DNA of 64,000 nucleotides from positions 609,120,173 through 609,184,172 of the forward strand of contig NC_081408.1 in assembly GCF_030272615.1 (NCBI RefSeq), in the 5' to 3' direction. The position numbers and the translations under genes are program-made. Positions 22,201 through 32,162 of the stretch are shown piece by piece. The notes below the pieces were generated by a model, which saw only the letters and a program-made list of their open reading frames with translations, made no database searches and was not told the DNA's origin. Each line of letters starts with the position of its first letter. The stretch's first letter is position 1. The DNA is from Cryptomeria japonica (taxonomy: Eukaryota; Streptophyta; Pinopsida; Cupressales; Cupressaceae).

Positions 22201-23040
22201 TCCCAACCTCTATATATTCGAGGGTGCATGGTTTAACCTTGAGGGTTTGGATTATGATTGAGGTTATAAGGTATAGGGCTTATGGTTGAGGGTATTGGTA
22301 TAGGGTTTATAGCTTATGGTTAAGGGTATAGTGTATATGGTTTAGGGTGTATAATTAAGGGTTTAGGGCAATGGTTATAAGAATGAGGGTATTGGTATAG
22401 GGTTTAAGGTTTAGGGTATTAGTTTTGTGGTTAAGGGTATGAGGTATAATGCATAAGGTTGAGGCTTTATCATATATTGTTTTAGGGTCAAGGGTATTTG
22501 TATAGGGTTTAGGGTTGAGGGTGTTGGTTATACGATTGAGGTTATTGGTTGTAGGTCAAGGGTATATGGTTTACATTTGAGGGTATAAGGTATAGGGTAT
22601 AGGGTTGAGGGGATAATGTATAAGGTCTAGGGTATAGGTTTGAGGGTTTAGGGTATTGTATTTATGGTCGAGGGTGTAAGGTATAAGGTATAGGGTTTAA
22701 CATATAGAGTTATAGGGTTGAGGGTATTGGCATAGGGTTTAAAGGTTTGAGGGTATATATATGGTTTAGAGTTAAGTGTATTGGTTATAGGTCGAGGGTA
22801 TATGGTTTACATTTGAGGGTATATGAAACAAGGTTTAGGGTTGAGGGTATAAGGTATAGGGTTGAGAGTTTGTCATATAGGGTCATAAGGTTGAGGGTAT
22901 ATTGGTACAAGGTTTAGGGTTTATGATGTAGGGTTTTTAGTTGAGGTTATTGGTTATAGGTTGAGGGTATATGGTTTATATTTGAGTGTATTAGTATAGG
23001 GTTGAAGTTGTAGGGTTTATGGTTGAGGTTACAATATGCC
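22201..23040 (+). repeat. Degenerate telomere-like G-rich repeats
   Basis: About 840 bases of words such as TTTAGGGTTGAGGGTAT, TATAGGGTTTAGGG and GGGTATAAGGTATAGGG, related to the plant telomere unit TTTAGGG but irregular. Most Gs are on the plus strand in runs of three, so many G-quadruplex-forming arrangements are possible. No coding potential. Confidence 0.85.
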
Positions 23041-23580
23041 CTTAATTGTAAACACTATACTTTACCTCTCTACCACTCCCTCCTTGTATTATTACCACCT
23101 ATCTTCCACCCTCTATCTCTCTAACCTCTACCTCTACCCCTCTAGGTCTCTCACTTCTCTCTCCTCCTCTAGGGTTCTCACCTCTCTACCTGCCTCCCCC
23201 CATCCCTCTCTATCGATCCACCCCTTTCTCCCTCCCTCTCTTCTCTCCCACCTCTCCCATCTCTCTTATTTCTTATTCTCTTCATCATTTTTCCCCTCTC
23301 TTTGTTCTTCTCTCTCTTAGTCTCTTTAATTTAGGGTTTACGATTGTGAGTGTAGGCTTTAGGATTGATGGTACAAGGTATCTAGGTTTGAGGGTGTAGG
23401 GAATTCAATTTATATTTTAGGGTATTGGTATAGAGTTTAGGGTATATGATTGAGGGTATAGGGTTTATGGTTGAGGGTATAAGGTTTAGGGTCTTTGTGT
23501 GTGTGTTTGTGTGTCTCTCCCTCATTCCATTTCCTTTTCTCTTTCTCTATTTAGCTCTTTCTCTTTCCCTCTTTTTGGTT
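23041..23580. repeat. Second polypyrimidine block with a further telomere-like island
   Basis: CT-rich words again at 23055-23330, then TTTAGGGTTTACGATTG-like G-rich words at 23325-23490, a (GT)n stretch near 23495, and a last CT-rich part to 23580. Confidence 0.85.
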
Positions 23581-23989
23581 TTTCTTTCCCAATTTGTTAA
23601 GGATTAAAAAATATCAATAGAGGTTATTATATGATTTTGTTATAATTCTAGCACCTTATAATTTGCACTAAACAAGATAAAAAAGAGGCATATGACCCAT
23701 CATTTAGACCCACATGCTTTTTTATTGTCTGGTTCCTATCCACTATCCGACAAAGAAGCACATTTTATGGTGTTGACATCTTATACAAGCATATTTTACA
23801 TATTCACCACCTTTCCACCACTTTTTTGTTCATTTGACAATGTAGAAGAAGAAAATTTCATATTTCAAGACCAAATTTGATTATATGAGGTAATATTTTC
23901 ATGTTCTAGAATTTGAATGTTTATTTATGATTTTATTGTTTTAATTTAATAATATAGATTCATTCGTGTCATAATTTTTGCTAATTCTA
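23581..23989. other. Non-coding AT-rich stretch, nothing recognised
   Basis: No domain on either strand. It may be the decayed continuation of the minus-strand gypsy element to its right, but I see no motif that shows this. Confidence 0.4.
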
Positions 23990-24798
23990 TTATATTTATA
24001 TATAATTGAACATTGGATTTGAAGGAAGTTGTCATCAAACTCAGATTTTGTCGAAATACTCATTTGTAGAGGTAGCATTAAACATGTGTACCTCATGATG
24101 AATGTGGTATTTGAGACCTAAAAATAAGTCATTTAATTTCTCCTCTATATTTTTATCCACTCTCATAGATAGATTTTAAACTTTTTGAATGTAATCCTTT
24201 ACAAATTTTGTTCGTTGAAGTTTAGCTAGTTGGCTAAAGACGTTGTTAGTCACTCTACTGCTATATTGTGATTGTAGCTCATTTGTAAAGACTCACCATG
24301 AAATTGTGAGATCCTATGTCTATCGCTGAGCACATAAATATTGATACCAAATGAATTTCTTAGGCTCTAAATATAATTTTGTCAACTTGGTATTTGATGC
24401 ATATCTTAAAAAATCTTCATTTTATGTATCCATGTTAGTGGATCACTGTAATCAAACTTGTGCATATCCAATTTTGGTATCCATATCAAAGATCCAAAAT
24501 GAGTATTAGAATTTGAATCGAGACTCACTGATCTATATGATTCACCTTGGTTGCTTGAGTCATCCTTTCTTCATCCATTCATATAAACAGTTAACATGCT
24601 CTTTATGTCAGATAAATCTACTCCCATGTTTTGCACATCTCTTTGCAGTCAACATATATCACCCTTTGATGAGATTTCTTCCTTAACCTTGCTTATTTCT
24701 TCATTAGGAATAATACACTCAATTGTTCCTTCATCCTTATCAGGATAGTTTCTCAATGTGGCAAAATTATTTTTGTGTCTTATTGAAGACCTTGCCAT
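23990..24798 (-). pseudogene. gag of the partial minus-strand gypsy element
   Basis: The frame opens with the ATG at 24798 (MARSSIRHKNNFATLRNY). It has a charged stretch typical of a gag N-terminus (CIIPNEEISKVKEEISS), then the plant gypsy gag signature IPKLDMHKFDYSDPLTWIHK at about 24470-24410. Stops become frequent beyond that and the match fades near 24000. A conserved Lys-Leu-Asp/Phe-x-Gly-x-Asp motif at this place is common to many plant gypsy gag proteins. Here Tyr replaces the usual Gly. Confidence 0.65.
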
Positions 24799-25136
24799 GA
24801 TAGAAAATAAGAACTATGCAATAAATCACACAAATAAAATATAATGTTTTGAAACTTTACTATAACTTTATAGGGTCAAATAACACTTATCTAGAAAAAA
24901 TCTCCACAAAATTAGTAGGTTTGTAGCCTTGAGAGTGAAATTATTAAAAACTTTAATCTCATACTAAGTCATTTATACTCCAATTTCTCTAAAACTTGGA
25001 GTATAGAATATTCAATAACTTTATCAAAAGCCCTTTAAAAATATTTTTTTGTTTGTTCAAATTTGGAAGATATGCGATTTCCAAAATGACCTCCAAAATT
25101 CATGAAAAATCCTTGCCTTTATGGTGCCAATACCAT

Positions 25137-25148
25137 GCTTTGATACCA
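25137..25148 (-). other. Primer binding site of the partial gypsy element
   Basis: Minus strand TGGTATCAAAGC, two bases after the LTR end TTACA. Complementary to tRNA-Met with one mismatch. Confidence 0.7.
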
Positions 25149-25150
25149 CT

Positions 25151-25462
25151 TGTAATGAAATAATTTGCACAAATGAGGAATGAAAAATGCTAAGAATGAT
25201 GTGTAATAGAATAAATTCATAAGCCACTTTGAGGGGGCAAATCTCCAAATATCTCCAATGAGAACACACTTCACAATATGATAGTAAAATAAGACTCACT
25301 ACCTCCTATGTTTACCCAACTTATGCCTAGGATATCACCCATGCCAACGTAACTAACTAAATAGAAATGTAACAATGATAATATGACTTAATTATGGGTT
25401 AATGTAGCCACAAGATGACTACTCATAACCATTTTATACTCTAAGATCAAGGGCGTAGCACA
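25151..25462 (-). repeat. Short LTR of the partial minus-strand gypsy element
   Basis: About 312 bases with TG..CA ends on the minus strand, next to the primer site. The outer edge is placed at CA 25461-25462, but 25460 is equally possible. Confidence 0.6.
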
Positions 25463-25463
25463 T

Positions 25464-26375
25464 ATGATAGTCTCTCTTTGGGCTAGAGATAAGAGGGGAA
25501 ATTTCTTTCCTAGATCTACTTATAGTTTCCTATTAGATAAAACAAACTTCAATAGAGTTTGGAAAAAAAATTGGAATTATAAACTCATCAATAAAATAAA
25601 CTTATTTTGGTGGAATTTGATTCACAATAGAATTCGCACTCAAGACAACTTAAAATGGAGAGGGTTATAAATCCCTAATAGATGCATTTTATGGCATAAT
25701 GGAGAGGAAACTATGCCCCACTTGCTTCTTCACTTTGTTTTATCTAAGGAAATTTGGGGGTTGTCCATACAAAAGCTAGGGGTCTATTGGACATTGAATG
25801 ATGGATTGATTGCTTTAATTGAGATTTTTACTCGTCCCTACTCTCACTCGTTGATAAAAAAACTATGGAATCAAATCCCCCCATCTCTACTAAAGAATCT
25901 CAAAGGAAAGGAACAACTATTTTTTTTTTTTTTGAAAGAAACCCTAAGGAAGTGTTTATGGCTCTCTCCAAGCTAGTAATAGATAAAATATTTGTTGGCA
26001 AATGGAAAACTCTAGATATCTCCCTAGCATTTTGGAAATCAAAGTTGGTTTTTTGCGGGGATTATCTTTGGACACTTCTAATGTTGAAAACTCAAAAAAG
26101 CTTGCTCATCAAAGGATAAAATGGAGACTCCTACCAAATGATTAGGAAAAAATAAATTTTAATGGGGTGGAAAAAGGCAACTTAGGTTTGGCTAGTGGTG
26201 GCGGAATTATATGATCTTCTAGGAGTGATGTCAAAACTGGATACTTTAATGGTTTGGGAGTGAAAACTAATAATGTAGCAAAAGCAAGGGCTTTGCTATG
26301 GGGCATTAAGATTTATCTTTCTATCAAAATAAATAACATTTAGATTAAAGGGGATCCTAAACTTATATTATAATT
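25464..26375 (+). pseudogene. LINE ORF2 C-terminal part: zf-RVT and first part of RNase H
   Basis: Motifs in order: SLWARDKRGNFFPRSTYSFL, INLFWWNLIHNRIRTQDNL and RCILWHNGEETMPHLLLHF, which is the zf-RVT pattern with the second Cys positions altered to Arg/Trp, then a linker with a poly-T at 25920. RNase H begins at about 26165: GNLGLASGGGII, NNVAKARALLWGIKIYL (Lys where the catalytic Glu is expected) and IKGDPKLIL (catalytic Asp). Stops and frameshifts are present. Non-functional. Confidence 0.75.
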
Positions 26376-26889
26376 GATCTAAGCAAGTCTAGGGAAGGGT
26401 AGTCACGAGTAAGGAATAGGTTATGCTCTATCACATAGAAAGATTTTGTTGTGTCTCCAATTTCTCCAAGGGATTGGAGATCCATGGATTGGTGCACCAT
26501 CAACTCTTGCATTTCCTAATTCTGATTGTATAGGTAGTAATGATAGTATTTTTTTACTTGAACCAGTGGTTCACTTTTTATTAGTAATGAGGGAAAGGAT
26601 CTAACATACCACTAAAAAACTCTATTGAGACAATGATAGACTATTGAGAATGTAGGGAAGGTAGGGTGGGTAGTTGGTTAGATCTAGTATCAAGTGTACA
26701 TGGCCCATAGTTGGAGTCAGTGTCTCTCCTAGGAATCCTTCTTTTAGAATCCTTAGGAAACAGGACAAAGTTGGCCCTTTTGAACAACTTGATGTACTAT
26801 CTCCCTTCAACCCTTTTGACCCCTAAAATGAGGCAAAAGGAAAAGTCATGCCATGAAATGACCCCATCATCTCCACCCCATAAGAACTA
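26376..26889. other. Unrelated insert of about 515 bases within the LINE RNase H
   Basis: RNase H coding sequence stops after GDPKLIL near 26372 and resumes near 26890. The sequence between has no LINE similarity that I can see, no long ORF and no clear terminal repeats. It may be a small insertion or an unspliced or rearranged segment. Confidence 0.5.
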
Positions 26890-27125
26890 TAATATTTTCC
26901 AAGGATGAAATACGAAAATATTAATTTGGGGTGGTATATAGATGAAATCATTCATGAAATCCAAAGTCTACTCTTGGGCTTTAACAAGTATGAGTTATCT
27001 CATATTTATAGGGAAAGAAATAAAGCTACAAATTTGGATATCAGGTTAAAAAATTTAAGATGCTGGAGGAATAGAGAGAATCTATTGGAGAATGTTAGAA
27101 GCCTCTTGTTAAAGGAGTTTCAAAA
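26890..27125 (+). pseudogene. C-terminal part of the LINE RNase H
   Basis: Reads NLGWYIDEIIHEIQSLLLGF then LSHIYRERNKATNLDIRL, the usual end of a plant LINE RNase H (His-x-x-Arg-Glu-x-Asn). Here the catalytic-region residue after NKAT is Asn in place of Asp. It is followed by a short charged tail and a stop near 27238. Confidence 0.7.
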
Positions 27126-27240
27126 GACCACACCCTTTAAGGATGAGTGTTACCCTTTGGGTATGTGCAGGATCATGGTGTGCCAAAACAGGCCCTTAAG
27201 TGGCAATGAAATTTCAGAAAATCAGAGTTATGCAACTTAA

Positions 27241-28212
27241 CATGAAAATTTGAATAATTTGTGAACATTATTTTAAAATATTTAAGAAGAGAATCTATAG
27301 AAAATCGAATTTAGTTTCTAAGCTACAAGTTGTTTTTTGGAAAAAAAAATCCCATTTGATGAAAATTTCAAATTTCAATGTAGTGGTACAAAAATTTCAG
27401 GAAAAAGATAAGAAGTAGGCGTATGTCTGACCACCCTAATCACAATCAAATCATAATATTTTTTTATAAGATTTATAATATAATTATTAGACTCATGTCC
27501 GGATGTGACACATATTTTTTAATAATTTTTTATAAAGTAAATAATTATTTATGATTTTTTTACTACAACTTTTCAAAAATTCAGAAACTCCTATGTCTAA
27601 CCACCTTAACTTGGTCAAAACCTTATGAAATTCATTTTTTTAATAATTTTTTCCTATAGTAGACAAAGTATAGGATGTGACACATGTTTTAGATTTTTAA
27701 TAATTTTTTATAAAGTAAATAATTATTTATGAATTTTTTACTACAACTTTTCAGAAATTCAGAAACTCCTACGTCTAACCACCTTAACTTGGTCAAAAAC
27801 TTATGAAATTCATTTTTTTATAAATTTTTTCCTATAGTAGACAAAGCATAGGATGTGACGCATGTTTCAGATTCAAAAAATGTTCTACCGTTTGAAAGTT
27901 ATGAGTGTTTTTCAATCAGTCTATCAATCAGGACTTTTGTCAGAATTCAATTAGAATATAAATAATAATTATATATTAAAGTCAAAATAAGACAAGCCTC
28001 ATATTGTTGGAAATTTGAGAACGTCCTTAAAAAACCCTTTTCGTTTTATCAATTTTGGCTATAAAAAAAGTCGTCAGCCACCAGTGTAAAGTCTGGAAAA
28101 TCAAGGAATATTGAAAAACACGTTTTTTTAGTTGACTTTCCAGGCTTTGTCACTTCCAAGTCAAATCCCAAAGCATTCTTGAGCCAAAATTTCAAATTTG
28201 AAATTTGTACAA
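27241..28212. other. AT-rich non-coding stretch containing a ~175-bp tandem repeat
   Basis: No coding signal. At 27501-27672 and 27673-27850 the same unit occurs twice (both start GGATGTGACACAT and contain TAAATAATTATTTATGA and TCTAACCACCTTAACTTGG). A more diverged partial copy is at about 27405-27500 and the start of another is at 27851. The rest is unremarkable. Confidence 0.6.
27405..27865 (+). repeat. Tandem repeat, period 172-178 bp, about 2.6 copies
   Basis: The starts at 27501, 27673 and 27851 (GGATGTGACRCAT) give periods of 172 and 178 bases. The two full copies are very similar. Confidence 0.8.
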
Positions 28213-28268
28213 CAAAAATCGAATGTCCGGTACAATCAGATATTCGGTATAATCAATTATCCGATTTT
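28213..28268 (+). repeat. Left inverted repeat arm of the palindromic-array region
   Basis: Its reverse complement aligns with 31962-32017. Shared words include AAAATCGGAT at one end, AATATCTGATT in the middle and GATTTTT at the other end. Differences are scattered and mostly C/T or A/G. Confidence 0.65.
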
Positions 28269-28356
28269 AATAAGTAAATTCAATAACAAAGTTTGCACAT
28301 AATTAATCTATTGTTTATTAATATATTAATTTATAAATAAATTAGTATATGATATT

Positions 28357-28424
28357 AGGGAGAGGGAGAGTGGGGAGTGGGGGAGAGAGAGAGAGAGATT
28401 AGGGGAGAGAGAGAGAGGGGGGGA

Positions 28425-28520
<96 letters not shown>

Positions 28521-28525
28521 GAAAG
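28357..28525 (+). repeat. (GA)n / G-rich microsatellite
   Basis: AGGGAGAGGGAGAG, then ATTAGGGGAGAGAG, then a pure (GA)n tract of about 75 bases, ending in a G run. Mirrored by the TC/C-rich tract at 31599-31850, so the two form inverted flanks. Confidence 0.95.
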
Positions 28526-28529
28526 GGTC

Positions 28530-31500
28530 ATATTGTGTCCTATGACCCCTTAGGTGTCAAATTTTTGTAAGCAATATTGGCACTGCTTTTTATATTGTAA
28601 TAATGGTTCATCTTGCCACCTTATGACACACTATGACCCCTTATGACACCATATGGTGTCGTTAGGGGTCGTATGGTGTCCTAAGGGGTCATTGGACACC
28701 ATATGACCCCTAAGGACAACATATGACCCCTTATGACACCATATTGGGTCGTTATTGGTCTTATGGTGTCCTAAGGGGTCATATTGTGTCCTACGATCCC
28801 TTAGGACACCATATGACCCCTTACAACACCAAATTGTGTCATATGACCCCTTTAAGACACCATATGACCCCTTACAACACCAAATTGTGTCATATGACCC
28901 CTTTAAGACACCATATGACCCCTTACAACATAACATGACCCTTTACGACTCTATACAGTGTCCTTATGTGTCATATGACCCCTTATGACCCTTTATGACA
29001 CCATATGGTGTCGTGAGGGGTCGTATGGTGTCCTAAGGGTTCATGGGGGACCATGTGACCCCTAAGGACAAAATATGACTCTTTATGACACCATATTGGG
29101 TCGTAATGGGTCCTATGGTGTCCTAAGGTGTCATATTGTGTCCTATGGCCCCTTATGACACTATATGACCCCTTACGACACCAAATTATGTCCTCATGGG
29201 TCATATTGTGTCTTAAGGGTTCATATTGTGTCATATGACCCCTTTAAGACACCATATGACCTCTTAGGACACAATATGACCCTTTACGACTCTATACGGT
29301 GTCGTTATGGGTCATATGACTCCTTATGACACCATATGGTGTCGTTAGGGGTTGTATGTTGTCCTAAGGGGTCATGGGACACCATATGACCCCTAAGGAC
29401 AACATATGACCCTTTATGACACCATATTGGGTTGTTATGGGTCCTATGGTGTCCTAAGGGGTCATATTATGTCCAATGACCCCTTAGGACACCATATGAC
29501 CCTTTACAACACTAAATTGTATCGTCATGGGTCATATTGTGTCCTAAGAGGTCATATTGTGTCATATAACCCCTTTGAGACACCATTTGACCCCTTATGA
29601 CACAATATGGTGTCATTAGGGGTCGTATGGTGTCCTAAGGGGTCATGGGGCACCATATGACTCCTAACGGCAACATATGACCCCTTATGATACCATATAG
29701 TGTCGTTACGGGTCCTATGGTGTCCTAAGGGGTCATATTGTGTCCTACAACCCCTTATGACACCAAATTGTGTCGTCATGGGTCGTATTGTGTTCTAAGG
29801 GTTCATATTATGTCATATGACCCCTTTAAGACACCATATGATCCCTTAGGACACAATATGACCCTTTACGACTCTATATAGTGTCATTATGGGTCATATG
29901 ACCCCTTATGACCCCTTATGACACCATATGGTGTTGTTAGGGGTCGTATAGTGTCCTAAGGGGTCATGGGATACCATATGACCCCTAAGGACAACATATG
30001 ACCCCTTACGACACCATATTGGGTTGTTATGGGTCCTATGGTGTCCTAAGGGGTCATATTGTGTCCTATAACCCCTTAGGACACCTTAGGACCCCTTAAG
30101 ACACTAAATTGTGTTGTTATGGGTCATATTATGTCCTATAACCCCTTAGGACACCATATGACCCCTTAAGACACCAATTTGTGTCGTTATGAGTCATATT
30201 ATGTCCTAAGGGGTCATATTGTGTCATGTGACCCCTTTAAGACACTATATGATCCCTTAGGACATAATATGACCCTTTATGACTCTATACGATGTTGTTA
30301 TGGGTCCTATGATGTCCTAATGGGTCATATTGTGTCCTATGACCCCTTAGGACACCATATGACCCCTTACGACACCAAATTATGTCATCACCCGGGTCAT
30401 ATTGTGTCCTAAGGGGTCATATTGTGTCATATGACCCCTTTAAGACACCATATGACCCCTTAGGACACAATATGACCCTTTACAAATCTATACTGTGTCG
30501 TTATGGTTCATATGCACTTTATGACCCCTTATGACACCATATGGTGTTGTTAGGGGTCGTATGGTGTCCTAAGGGGTAATGGGACACCATATGACTCCTA
30601 ACGACAAAATATGACCCCTTATGACACCATATTGGGTCGTTATGGGTCCTATGGTGTCCTAAGGGGTCATATTGTGTCCCACGACCCTTTAGGACACCAT
30701 ATGACCCATTATGACACCAAATTGCATCCTCATGGGTCATATTGTGTCCTAAGGGGTTATATTATGTCATATGACCCCTTTAAGACACCATATGACCCCT
30801 TAGGACACAATATGACCCTTTAGGACTCTATATGGTGTCATTATGACCCCTTATCATCCCTTATGACACCATATGGTGTCAGTAGGGGTTGTATGATGTC
30901 CTAAGGGGTCATGGGACACCATATGACCCCTAAGGACAACATATGACCCCTTATGACACCATATAGGGTCGTTATGGGTCCTATGGTGTGCTAAGGGGTC
31001 ATATTGTGTCCTACGACCCCTTAGGACACCATATGACCCCTTAAGACACCAAATTGTGTCTTCATGGGTCATATTGTGTCCTAAGGGGTCATATTGTGTC
31101 ATATGACCCCTTTAAGACACCATATGATCCCTTAGGACACAATATGACCCTTTACGACTCTATACGGTGTTGTTATGGGTCATATGACCCTTTATGACCC
31201 CTTATGACACTACATGGTGTCTTTAGGGGTCGCATGGTGTCCTAATGGGTCATGTGACACCATATGACCCCTAACGACAACATATTACCCCTTATGACAC
31301 CACATAGGGTCGTTATGGGTCCTATGGTGTCCTAAAGGGTCATATTGTGTCCTACGACCTCTTAGGACACCATATGACCCCTTAAGACACCAAATTGTAT
31401 CGTCATGGGTCATATCGTGTCCTAAGGAGTCATATTGTGTCATATGACCCCTTTAAGACACCATATGACCCCTTAGGACAATATATGACCCCTTATGACA

Positions 31501-31598
31501 CCATATTGGGTCATTATGGGTCCTATGGTGTCCTAAGGGGTCTTATTGTGTCCGACGACCCCTTAGGACACCATATGACCCCTTACGACACCAAATTA
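28530..31598. repeat. Array of short palindrome-forming units (ATATGACCCCTTAGGACAC and complement)
   Basis: About 3.07 kb built from two opposite words on the same strand: CATATGACCCCTTAGGACAC and GTGTCCTAAGGGGTCATATT, with variants such as CCTTTAAGACACC and GTCGTTATGGGTC. A marker word, GACTCTATACGGTGTC and variants, appears near 28940, 29288, 29870, 30277, 30485, 30825 and 31156, so the higher-order spacing is irregular (about 200-580 bases). Repetitive frames with DPLGHH and CHKGSYGVL peptides exist on both strands but are products of the repeat. Strong hairpin potential throughout. Confidence 0.9.
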
Positions 31599-31850
31599 TC
31601 TCTCTCTCTCTCTCTCTCTCTCCCTTAATCTCTCTCTCTCCCCCTATCCCATAATATTTCTCTCTCCCCCTTTCTCCTAATCTCTCTCTCTCCCCTTCCC
31701 CCTCCCCCCTCTCTCCCTTAATTTATCTCTTTGCCTCTCCCCTAATATTTCTCTCTCTCCCCCTCCCCCTCCCCCTCCCCCTCCCCCCCCTCTCTCTCTC
31801 TCTGTATCCTAATCTCTCTCTGTCCCCCTCCCCTAATCTCTCTCTCTCTA
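31599..31850 (+). repeat. (TC)n / C-rich microsatellite, inverted counterpart of the GA tract
   Basis: Pure (TC)n at 31599-31622, then CCCCTCCCC and CCTAATCTCTCTCTC words to 31850. CCCCTAATCTCTCTC is the reverse complement of GAGAGAGATTAGGGG in the left tract. Confidence 0.9.
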
Positions 31851-31961
31851 AAATATGAGTACTGAAATCGGATATCCAATTTTTTCCACTGCCATTAATG
31901 TGGCAACAATAAAAAAAAGGCGACAATGAGAATAATTTTTGGGACCACAAATTTATACATT

Positions 31962-32017
31962 AAAATCGGATATTCAATATAATCCAATATCTGATTATAT
32001 CAGATATTTGATTTTTG
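31962..32017 (-). repeat. Right inverted repeat arm of the palindromic-array region
   Basis: Reads TAAAATCGGATATTCAATAT onward to GATATTTGATTTTTG, the inverted partner of 28213-28268. A shorter related word lies just upstream at 31862. Confidence 0.65.
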
Positions 32018-32162
32018 TAAATAAAAAAGAGCCTTGTGGGCCATTTTGTGGATTCCAATGGCCCACATTCTTCACATTTTGTTTTCTGTCGATAATCACG
32101 GGTTTTCAGACAGGTTGAGACAAATTTGTGCTTTTGAGAGATTCTCCAACTGCACTACCAGA

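Larger units (their letters stand above)
23990..25462 (-). mobile_element. Partial minus-strand Ty3/gypsy element: LTR, primer site and gag
   Basis: Reading leftward: a short LTR at 25462-25151 (starts TGTGCTACGCCC, ends TTTCATTACA, with a possible TATA box GAGTATAAAATGG), the primer site GTGGTATCAAAGC just after it, a leader, and a gag reading frame from 24798 that fades out near 24000. No pol is visible before the polypyrimidine region, so the element is truncated or heavily decayed. On its right it abuts LINE coding sequence directly, which suggests that it inserted into the LINE. Confidence 0.65.
25463..27240 (+). mobile_element. LINE (L1-type) 3' remnant: zf-RVT and RNase H
   Basis: Only the C-terminal part of a LINE ORF2 is present. 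It has the zf-RVT domain followed by an RNase H, which plant L1-type LINEs often carry. The 5' side is cut by the gypsy LTR at 25462. The RNase H is split by an unrelated stretch at 26376-26889. The coding part ends near 27125. Confidence 0.75.

Noticed and set aside
23692-23880. 62-codon plus-strand ORF as a small gene
   Set aside because: No recognisable domain, no supporting signals, and a length expected by chance in AT-rich DNA.
28530-31598. CRISPR-like array of short repeats
   Set aside because: There are no unique spacers of constant length, the words occur in both orientations, and the context is plant nuclear DNA.
28631-31628. Many 70-100 codon frames with DPLGHH or CHKGSYGVL repeats
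   Set aside because: Translations of the palindromic array on both strands. Frame lengths follow the repeat spacing and contain no conserved start or domain.
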